From the NCBI GenBank assembly GCA_012514865.1, contig JAAYZO010000407.1, positions 1 through 6,568 on the forward strand: a stretch of DNA of 6,568 bases, read 5' to 3'. Source of the DNA: Lentisphaerota bacterium. GTDB lineage: Bacteria > Verrucomicrobiota > Lentisphaeria > Oligosphaerales > JAFGRS01. The notes under the pieces are model-generated. The model did no database searches and was not told the origin of the DNA. It was given only the letters and a program-made list of their open reading frames with translations. Of the stretch, positions 1 through 5,450 are shown piece after piece. The translations under genes and the position numbers were made by a program. Numbering within the stretch: the first letter of the stretch is position 1; the number at the start of each line of letters is the position of its first letter.

Positions 1-27
1 AAATGCCAGGCGGCACCCATGGCAGGA

Positions 28-99
28 GGTCTGACAGGTATGACAGGTCTGACAGGTCTGACAGGTCTGACAGGTCTGACAGGTCTGACAGGTCTGACG
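28..99. repeat. Tandem array of eight 9-bp units (GGTCTGACA)
   Basis: Eight head-to-tail copies of GGTCTGACA run without a gap. The second copy (37-45) has A for C at its fourth base, and the last copy (91-99) ends in G instead of A; the other six are identical. Read on the minus strand the unit is TGTCAGACC. Each unit contains the odd-length dyad GTC-T-GAC, so the array is also a row of small symmetric sites at 9-bp spacing. It lies about 80 bases past the stop of the FGGY kinase, in non-coding DNA. The near-perfect copies suggest recent expansion by slipped-strand replication. It could be a neutral VNTR, a protein-binding array, or part of a dispersed repeat family; the sequence alone does not decide. 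Confidence 0.95.
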
Positions 100-117
100 G
101 TTTCACCGTTTCACGGT
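97..117. repeat. Short alternating inverted repeats next to the tandem array
   Basis: ACGGT (97-101), ACCGT (105-109) and ACGGT (113-117) are separated by TTC each time. The middle element can pair with either neighbour, giving two mutually exclusive 5-bp stems with 3-base loops. The same bases can be read as about 2.5 copies of an 8-bp repeat GTTTCACC/G starting at 100. They abut the 9-bp array, so a second short-period repeat begins where the first ends. No T-run follows on either strand, so it does not look like an intrinsic terminator for the kinase transcript. Confidence 0.5.
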
Positions 118-179
118 TTGGCGGCGCCTTCCCGCGCCCTGGCGTGGGGCTGCGTCGGGCCGGGGGCGTGCAGAGCGGG

Positions 180-1679
180 TCATGGCATGAGGGGCTTGAG
201 GGCCGGGTAGAGGGTGCGGTAGCGCTCGAAGCGTTCGGTGTAGGCGTCGGCGTGAGCGGGTCTGGGTTCGACGCTGGCGGCGGTTCGGACGCAGCGTCGG
301 GCGATCTCGGTGATGGGCTCGCCGCTGACGGCGGCGCGGGCCTGCATGGCGACGCCGAGGCAGCCGGCCTCGGTAACCTCGACGACGGTGATCGGGCGGT
401 TGAGCACGTCGGCCTTGAGCTGGAGGAGCGTCCGGCTGCGGGCGCCGCCGCCGGTGGCGAGGAACTCGTCGATGGCGACGCCGGCCTCGGCGAGGGTCTC
501 GACGTTGAGCTTCATCTCGAGGCTGACGCCCTCGAGGAGGCCCTTGAGGAGGTCGCCGCGGCCGGTGCTGAGCTTGAGGCCGAGGACGGCGCCGCCGGCG
601 CGGGTCTCGAAGTACGGCGTGCCGGAGGGCGTGAAGTAGGGCAGCACCATGAGGTCGCTGGGGGCTTCGGGGAGGCTGGCGAGGATGGCCTCGTAGACGC
701 CGGTGCCCGTGGCGGCGGCATGCTGGCGCTCTTCGGCGGCCCAGACATCGCGGTACCATCTCAGGAGATTGCCGCCGGTCAGGGAATAGGCGATGGTGGT
801 GTACATCCCATCGATGGTGAAGTCGTAGGTGCAGAGATTGGCCTGGCGGAGGCCATCGCTGAAGACGGCGCTGGCGAAGGCCGGGCAGATGCACTCGACG
901 GTGCCCATGCCGTACATGGCGCGTCCGGGGGCGGTGACGCCGGCGCCGAGGGCGCCGCAGGGCTGGTCATGGCCGCCGGTGGTGACCACGGTTCCCGGGG
1001 CGACGTTGATACGTCGGGCCGCCTCGGGGGCGAGCCGTCCGACGACGGCGCCCGTCGGCAGGGTCCGGGCCAGTCGCGAGGGCTCCAGGCCGACTGCCGC
1101 CAGGATGTCGGGGTCCCAGGTATGGCTGCGGACATTGAAGAGCATGGTGCGTCCGGCCAGCGGGTAGCTGATGGCCGGCTCGAGGCCGAGGCGGTCCTGC
1201 AGGAGTTCCTCGAAGCAGTAGAGGTGCCGGGCGCGCCTCCAGGTCTCCGGCTGCTCGTCGCGCAGCCAGAGGATCTTGAAGAGGGTGAACATCGGGTGGG
1301 CGGTGTGGCCGGTGAGCTGGTACAGGCGTTCGGCGCCGAAGTGCTCCGGCCAGCGCCGGGCCACGTCGGCGGCGCGGGCGTCCGAGGAGACCATGGCATG
1401 TGAGAGCATCTCGCCGCGGGCTCCCACGGCGGTGAAGGCCTCGCCCTGGCTGGAGATGCCGATGCCGGCCACGGGGTCGCGGTCGCGGCAGGCACCGGCG
1501 GCCTCGGCGAGGACCTCCAGGCAGGCGCCCATGACCTGCTCCGAGTCCAGCTCGGCCCAGCCTTCGCGGGGCATGAGGGTCGGGTACTCGCGGGCGGCGG
1601 CCGCGAGGATGCGTCCCTCGGCGTCGAAGGCGACGGCCTTGCAGCCCGAGGTCCCGATGTCGATTCCCATCCAGCTCAT
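180..1679 (-). CDS. FGGY-family carbohydrate kinase (xylulokinase-like), substrate unknown
   Basis: This 499-residue protein has the normal length and two-lobed layout of the FGGY sugar kinases, cytoplasmic enzymes that move the ATP gamma-phosphate onto a ketose, polyol or related sugar. Residues 5-12 (GIDIGTSG) form the first phosphate-binding loop with Asp7. GISSQGE sits near 74-80. GGHDQPCGALGAG (235-247) carries the likely catalytic base Asp238. ATGGGARS (408-415) is the adenosine-binding motif, and the C-terminus (FERYRTLYPALKPLMP) resembles that of xylulokinases. The start is ATG at 1679, preceded by GGGAG seven bases upstream; the open frame continues to 1955, but the extra 92 residues lack family features and overlap the upstream gene. 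It follows the DUF3592-like gene by 55 bases and is probably co-transcribed with it. The SSDARA and GGHDQ signatures differ from E. coli XylB, so xylulose is not assured; fuculose-, ribulose- or other ketose-type substrates are open. Confidence 0.93.
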   Translation of the reverse strand: MSWMGIDIGTSGCKAVAFDAEGRILAAAAREYPTLMPREGWAELDSEQVMGACLEVLAEAAGACRDRDPVAGIGISSQGEAFTAVGARGEMLSHAMVSSDARAADVARRWPEHFGAERLYQLTGHTAHPMFTLFKILWLRDEQPETWRRARHLYCFEELLQDRLGLEPAISYPLAGRTMLFNVRSHTWDPDILAAVGLEPSRLARTLPTGAVVGRLAPEAARRINVAPGTVVTTGGHDQPCGALGAGVTAPGRAMYGMGTVECICPAFASAVFSDGLRQANLCTYDFTIDGMYTTIAYSLTGGNLLRWYRDVWAAEERQHAAATGTGVYEAILASLPEAPSDLMVLPYFTPSGTPYFETRAGGAVLGLKLSTGRGDLLKGLLEGVSLEMKLNVETLAEAGVAIDEFLATGGGARSRTLLQLKADVLNRPITVVEVTEAGCLGVAMQARAAVSGEPITEIARRCVRTAASVEPRPAHADAYTERFERYRTLYPALKPLMP

Positions 1680-1686
1680 GGCAGCA

Positions 1687-1691
1687 CTCCC
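1687..1691 (-). promoter_or_regulatory. Ribosome binding site of the FGGY kinase
   Basis: GGGAG on the minus strand lies 7 bases before the ATG at 1679. It supports starting the kinase with MSWMGIDIG rather than at the open-frame start at 1955. A second in-frame ATG three codons on (MGIDIG) has worse spacing. Confidence 0.6.
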
Positions 1692-1734
1692 GTGGCGTGT
1701 CGGTGCCCCCGCGCGCAGGGCCGTAGCGGTGCGG

Positions 1735-2208
1735 TCAGCGTCGTGGCTGATGGTCGAGGCCCTGCAGGAAGGCGCCGCCGCGGCGTTCGAAGCGCGCCCA
1801 GAGCCGCTCCACGAGGCCGCCGATGGCGATGCCGCCCAGGGCCAGCCCGAGGCGTATCCAGTAGTCGGAGTTGTGCCAGAGCGCCCGCGGCGAGGCGAGG
1901 CCGGTCTGGGCGGTCGCCACGTGCAGGCGCGCCAGTAAGGGCGAGTGCACGACACTCAGCTCCTGGCCGCCGTACTCGATGCCGCGGCGCCAGCCGTGGT
2001 AGACGTGTCCGTTAACATGGTAGACGTAGAGCACCGGATCGCCGGGATCGGCCGTGGCGCCGGCCGGGAGGCGGCCGGAGAAGCCGGTCGTCAGCCGTCC
2101 GATGAGCCCGAGGTGGAGGACCACGATGAGCTTGACGGCGAACCAGGCGACGATGGCCACACCGGCGCATCGGCCTGGATGCCTGTACCACGGTTGCAGG
2201 GTGCTCAC
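1735..2208 (-). CDS. Two-helix membrane protein, DUF3592-like
   Basis: This protein of 157 residues is of unknown function. A hydrophobic helix at about 14-37 and another at about 116-136 flank an extracytoplasmic or cytoplasmic segment of roughly 80 residues. That segment contains PVLYVYHVNGHVYHG (58-72) and VVHSPLLARLHV (86-97). The pattern of Tyr-rich strands with an NGxxYxG turn, followed by a strand ending in a Pro-containing HSP element before the second helix, is what DUF3592 proteins show; I recognise this by eye, not by a search. The start is GTG at 2208-2206, chosen because GAGGA stands nine bases upstream; no ATG fits better. It is first in a short operon with the FGGY kinase and has its own promoter in the gap before it. 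The C-terminal tail after helix 2 is basic (about 138-157). No substrate or partner can be named. Confidence 0.8.
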   Translation of the reverse strand: MSTLQPWYRHPGRCAGVAIVAWFAVKLIVVLHLGLIGRLTTGFSGRLPAGATADPGDPVLYVYHVNGHVYHGWRRGIEYGGQELSVVHSPLLARLHVATAQTGLASPRALWHNSDYWIRLGLALGGIAIGGLVERLWARFERRGGAFLQGLDHQPRR

Positions 2209-2217
2209 CAGGGCGTG

Positions 2218-2222
2218 TCCTC
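2218..2222 (-). promoter_or_regulatory. Ribosome binding site that decides a GTG start
   Basis: GAGGA on the minus strand, with nine bases between it and the GTG at 2208. It is the best Shine-Dalgarno match in the 108-base gap and is the reason for accepting a GTG initiation codon for the DUF3592-like gene. Confidence 0.6.
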
Positions 2223-2245
2223 GCGCAGGGGTCGACGTCGATGGC

Positions 2246-2264
2246 GCGGCGCCCGCGGCGCCGC
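2246..2264 (-). promoter_or_regulatory. GC-only 8-bp hairpin in the 5' leader
   Basis: GCGGCGCC and GGCGCCGC form a perfect 8-bp inverted repeat around the 3-base centre CGC (plus strand). With the promoter at 2275-2302, transcription should start near 2268, so the hairpin would begin within a few bases of the RNA 5' end and end about 24 bases before the Shine-Dalgarno sequence. Possible roles are a 5' stabiliser of the mRNA, a dyad operator overlapping the start region, or a terminator stem for the upstream operon. No U-run follows, which argues against a classical intrinsic terminator. A separate 10-bp palindrome, TCGACGTCGA, lies at 2232-2241 between hairpin and ribosome site. Confidence 0.5.
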
Positions 2265-2315
2265 CAGCCTGCGAACTATAGCGGAGTCGTGTCGCTTGTC
2301 GAGCCCCGCGGCGCC
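2252..2315. repeat. 11-bp direct repeat flanking the promoter
   Basis: CCCGCGGCGCC occurs at 2252-2262 and again, exactly, at 2305-2315. One copy lies just upstream of the -35 box and the other just after the expected transcription start, 53 bp apart, close to five helical turns. The second copy is part of the leader hairpin. The repeat is pure G+C in a GC-rich genome, so chance is a real alternative. Confidence 0.45.
2275..2302 (-). promoter_or_regulatory. Sigma70-like promoter for the DUF3592-like gene and FGGY kinase
   Basis: On the minus strand, TCGACA (2302-2297) and TATAGT (2280-2275) are separated by 16 bp. Each box has five of six bases matching the TTGACA and TATAAT consensus. It is one of the very few AT-rich hexamers in the window and sits in the only sizeable gap between genes. 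The predicted start near 2268 gives a leader of about 60 bases to the GTG at 2208. It separates the upstream three-gene operon from the downstream two-gene unit. Confidence 0.6.
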
Positions 2316-2316
2316 T

Positions 2317-4968
2317 TCAGGGGGCCGGTGCCGCGGGTGTCGGCGCGGCGGCGGCGCGGCGCTCTCGGGCGAAGGCCTGCAGGACGGCCTGGTCATAGAC
2401 CACCGGCAGGGCCTCCAGCGGCAGGCCGGCCGCGGGCAGGGCCGTGGCGAGGCGGACCTGCCGTCGTGCCGCTTCGACCATCGGCGAGTAGGGCAGCGGG
2501 ACCGCATTGGCACGGCTGGTCTGGCGGAGCATGGCGCCGAGGGCCTGAGTGCGGAAGAGGAACTGCATCGGCTCGGCCGGGATGAGCACGGCCTGTCCCT
2601 GCAGGGCCGCCGGGTCGACGTCGCAGGCCTTCTGCAGGGCGGCGTCGGTCACCAGTCGGGCGAGGTCGGCGCCCTCGACGACTCGGCGCTGCTCGAGGTC
2701 GAGGAGCCAGGCGTCGTCGTCACGTCGCAGCTCGACCCATCGCCAGGGCGCCTCGGGGTCCGGGCCGCGCAGGCAGGCCGGCGACCACCCGGCCAGCCGA
2801 GTCAGGGTGAACCAGCGTCGCAGGGCTGCCTGGTTGGCCTGGCCGGGTGCTGCCAGGCGGTCCAGCGCCGCCATGAGTGCCGCGGGACCCGACGGGGTGC
2901 CTTCCTCGGCCCAGGCCTGTCGGGCGGCCTCGAGGTCATGCCAGGAAGCGGCGTCGGCGTCACCGGCGCCCTCGCGGCGGAGGGCCTCGGCCAGGGTGGC
3001 GTCGAGGTACCCGAAGAGGGCCGGCTCGACGGCTTGGGCCGCCAGCGGTTCGAGGAGTTCGCGGGCCGCCAGGATGGCCTCGGTAGGGCGATTGCGGCTG
3101 ACGGCGAGGCGGAAGGCCATGGCAAGTTCGCGGAGGCGGTCCTCGCCGAGGACCTGCGTGGCCTTGTACACGGCGTTGTCGAGGAGCTGGCGATGCACGG
3201 GCGCGAGCATGTCCAGCCGGCCGGTGGCGGCGGCACAGAGGAGGAGCCGCTGCATCGGCTCGATGTCGAAGGGGAAGAGCCGGGCTTCGCGCAGGAAGAA
3301 GGCGAAGGCGTCGTCGTGGCGGTTGAGGCTGCCGAGGGCCAGGCCGGCCTCGCCGTTGAGGTGAGCGAAGTTCGGCTCCAGGGCCATGGCCGCCTGCAGG
3401 TGGGGCAGGGCCCGCAGCGGGTCGCGCAGCTTGTTGTTGGCGGAGATCCCGGCGTAGGCGTGGGCGCGGACATTCGTCGGCGCGACGCGGGTGGCGCGCG
3501 CGTAGGCGTCGTAGGCCTCGCCGTAGGCCTGGCGGGCGAGGTCGGGCCGGCCGCGGCCCTCGAGGACCTGGCCGCGGGCTTCGGCGAGGTAGGCACGTCG
3601 GAAGAGGACGCCGGTGGTGACCTCGCGCCAGGCGACGTGGCCGCCGAGGACGATCACCAGCGCCGCGGCCGGCAGGCGCAGCGCCTGCAGGACTGGCGGG
3701 CGGCCCTCGGGGGCGGCGCGCAGGCGCAGCCATGGCCGCCAGAGCATGCCGGCGAAGAGCACGGCGAGGAGCTGCGTCGGGGGCTGGACGAGGGCCTTGT
3801 CGAGGAGGCCATGCACGACCAGGACCCAGAGGCAGGCATGCGCCAGTCGTCGACGGGTCGAGCGGCCGGTGGGCAGGACCATCGGCACCATGAGCACCGC
3901 GGCCCACAGGACAGCGCCGGGGATCCCCACCGCGGCGGCGACATGGAGGAGTTCGCAGTGCGGGTGTTCGGTGACCGCCGCCGAGACGGCACGGGCCTTC
4001 TGGGCGCGCGAGCGGTAGAGCACAAAGTCGCGGCAGAAGTTGCCGGGGCCGCCCCCCAGGATGGGCTTGTCCGCGATCAGGCGCAGGGTGTTGGCGTAGA
4101 GTGGCAGGCGGATGTCCCTGGCGATGGCCTCGCCGATCTTCTCGGGCCAACTGATCACGACGCCGATCAGCAGCCCGGCCAGGGCGCCGCCGAGGAGGAC
4201 CCGGCCGGTCCATGAGCATGGCTTGAGGAGGAAGAAGACCAGGCCGTAGAGCCCCAGGGCGAGCCAGGTGGCCCGGCAGTGGCAGGCGTAGACAATGACC
4301 AGCGAGATCACGACCACGGCGCCCTGCAGGACGACGCGGCGCAGGGGCGCCGCCAGGCCGCGACGGGGGGCACCGAGGCGGCGCAGTGCGAAGCAGGCCC
4401 ACGGCGCCAGGACGGCCAGGAGGGTGGCGGCCCAGTTGCGGTTGCCGGCCAGGGCCACCGGCTCGTAGTCGGCGAGGACCTGAGCCAGGCAGTGCAGGAC
4501 CTGCACGCACCAGAGGGCCAGGAGGGCCACGTCGAGTCGGCGTGGCAGGAGGCGTCGTGGCGCGATGGCGACGAAGAGGGCAAGGATGACCGGCCCGGCC
4601 GTCTCGGCGAGGCGCCAGGCGTCGGGGGTTCGGCCCCAGGCGGCGGCGAGGCCGTGCAGGGCGACGTAGCCCCAGAGCACGGCGGCGACCCCCCGCGCCC
4701 GGCTGCGGCGCCGGCTGTCGCCGACCTGGCGCCAGGGCGTGATGGCCAGCCAGGCCGCGGCGGCCAGGCTCAGGATGGCGAACAGCGGCAGGGCGATGTG
4801 GAAGACGAGGTTGAAGCCGGCGCCCATCGGGATGACCAGGGCCACCGGGTAGCTCGCGAAGAGTCCGGCCAGGAGGAGCAGCCGCATGGCTGGCGCACCG
4901 AGGGCATGCAGGCGCGCCAGGGGATCCGCGCGCGGCGGTGCGGCGGCGGCTGGAGCAGCGGTGCTCAT
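2317..4968 (-). CDS. O-antigen ligase/polymerase-family membrane protein with C-terminal TPR region
   Basis: This protein of 883 residues has a polytopic membrane part (about 28-446, roughly 12-13 helices) and a long soluble C-terminus. Family marks of Wzy/WaaL (Wzy_C, O-antigen ligase) proteins are GNRNWAATLL (175-184), CHCRATWLAL (229-238, with Arg232 where the family has its SR motif), KPILGGGPGNF (301-311), and EHPHCELLHVAAAVGIPG (334-351, with a His equivalent to the essential WaaL His). Such proteins join or polymerise lipid-linked glycans on the outer face of the inner membrane. Residues about 475-565 are TPR-like, with repeats ending in VAPTN, LEPNF and LFPFD. Residues about 700-883 match no domain I know. 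The gene starts at an ATG overlapping the stop of the preceding gene (ATGA) with only a weak upstream GGG, so coupled translation is likely. Ligase, polymerase and protein-glycosylation roles cannot be separated here. Confidence 0.88.
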   Translation of the reverse strand: MSTAAPAAAAPPRADPLARLHALGAPAMRLLLLAGLFASYPVALVIPMGAGFNLVFHIALPLFAILSLAAAAWLAITPWRQVGDSRRRSRARGVAAVLWGYVALHGLAAAWGRTPDAWRLAETAGPVILALFVAIAPRRLLPRRLDVALLALWCVQVLHCLAQVLADYEPVALAGNRNWAATLLAVLAPWACFALRRLGAPRRGLAAPLRRVVLQGAVVVISLVIVYACHCRATWLALGLYGLVFFLLKPCSWTGRVLLGGALAGLLIGVVISWPEKIGEAIARDIRLPLYANTLRLIADKPILGGGPGNFCRDFVLYRSRAQKARAVSAAVTEHPHCELLHVAAAVGIPGAVLWAAVLMVPMVLPTGRSTRRRLAHACLWVLVVHGLLDKALVQPPTQLLAVLFAGMLWRPWLRLRAAPEGRPPVLQALRLPAAALVIVLGGHVAWREVTTGVLFRRAYLAEARGQVLEGRGRPDLARQAYGEAYDAYARATRVAPTNVRAHAYAGISANNKLRDPLRALPHLQAAMALEPNFAHLNGEAGLALGSLNRHDDAFAFFLREARLFPFDIEPMQRLLLCAAATGRLDMLAPVHRQLLDNAVYKATQVLGEDRLRELAMAFRLAVSRNRPTEAILAARELLEPLAAQAVEPALFGYLDATLAEALRREGAGDADAASWHDLEAARQAWAEEGTPSGPAALMAALDRLAAPGQANQAALRRWFTLTRLAGWSPACLRGPDPEAPWRWVELRRDDDAWLLDLEQRRVVEGADLARLVTDAALQKACDVDPAALQGQAVLIPAEPMQFLFRTQALGAMLRQTSRANAVPLPYSPMVEAARRQVRLATALPAAGLPLEALPVVYDQAVLQAFARERRAAAAPTPAAPAP

Positions 4969-5450
4969 GGTGCCGCACCCGGTGACGGCGCTCCGGCGGG
5001 GTCTGGCGCACCCTCGCGGAGGTCGTCCAGGAGTGCCGCGGCAGCGCCCGGGCCGCTGCGGCGACGAAGCTCGCGGCCGGTGTCGTCGTAGAGGACGTAG
5101 GCGGGCAGGACGGCGATGCCGAGGTCAGCGGCGAGTTCGGCGTCGCCCGCGCGGACAGCCAGGCCGGCCGCGGCGCCCTGGCGCACGGCGGCCATGACGT
5201 CGGCAGGGAAGGCCCCCGCGGCGGGGTCCTGGAGGATCAGCAGGCGCGCCACGGCGCCGTTGCCGGCGCGCAGGGCCGTGTCGGTCGGCAGGGCCACAGG
5301 CGGTGGTGCGGGGGCGGTCGGCGTCTGGCGCGGCCGCGGCCGGCGTTCGAAGGCCCCGAAGCTCCAGGCCAGGGCCAGGGCCACGGCCGCGTAGAGGATG
5401 CCGCGGCCGCGTCCCCACCTCAGTCTGCCCTGGTCGCCGGCAGGGGTCAT
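4965..5450 (-). CDS. Membrane-anchored thioredoxin-fold-like protein without cysteines
   Basis: This is a small protein of 161 residues. A positively charged N-terminus (about 1-16) precedes one hydrophobic helix (17-33), then a Pro/Ala-rich linker (38-55) and a compact domain (about 58-145), which should lie in the periplasm. ARLLILQDP (68-76) reads like the first core strand of a thioredoxin fold. LGIAVLPAYVLYDDTGRELRR (110-130) matches the typical end of that fold, with Pro116 at the cis-proline position and a beta turn at DDTG. The whole protein has no cysteine, so it cannot do thiol-disulfide exchange. The C-terminus is Ala/Pro-rich. It overlaps both neighbours by four bases (ATGA on each side), so it is translated together with the glycosidase and the ligase. 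A scaffold or binding role in that membrane assembly is possible; the fold call is by eye. Confidence 0.75.
   Translation of the reverse strand: MTPAGDQGRLRWGRGRGILYAAVALALAWSFGAFERRPRPRQTPTAPAPPPVALPTDTALRAGNGAVARLLILQDPAAGAFPADVMAAVRQGAAAGLAVRAGDAELAADLGIAVLPAYVLYDDTGRELRRRSGPGAAAALLDDLREGAPDPAGAPSPGAAP

Noticed and set aside
28..99. CRISPR array
   Set aside because: The units are 9 bp and contiguous, with no spacers and no cas genes nearby.
123..138. Hairpin GGCGC-6-GCGCC downstream of the kinase stop as a terminator
   Set aside because: The stem is only 5 bp and no T-run follows on the minus strand, and such stems are frequent by chance in this base composition.
19..210. Small repeat protein (LTG repeats) on the plus strand
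   Set aside because: The peptide is only a translation of the 9-bp array, which stays open in more than one frame because its period is a multiple of three; nothing else supports coding.
3..1403. Long plus-strand open frame of 466 codons opposite the kinase
   Set aside because: It is antisense to a well-supported FGGY kinase, begins in the tandem repeat, and its protein is a Gly/Ala/Glu-rich low-complexity shadow typical of GC-rich DNA.
1680..1955. N-terminal extension of the kinase by 92 residues
   Set aside because: The extension is Arg/Ser/Pro-rich, overlaps the DUF3592-like gene, and a good ribosome site precedes the ATG at 1679.
1945..4215. Plus-strand open frame of 756 codons
   Set aside because: It crosses the promoter gap and lies antisense to two real genes; the composition (Gly, Glu, Ala, Arg) shows no domain or motif.
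2960..5011. Minus-strand open frame of 683 codons overlapping the ligase gene
   Set aside because: Same strand but another frame; the translation is rich in Arg/Pro/Gly with no membrane helices, while the 883-residue frame has clear family motifs.
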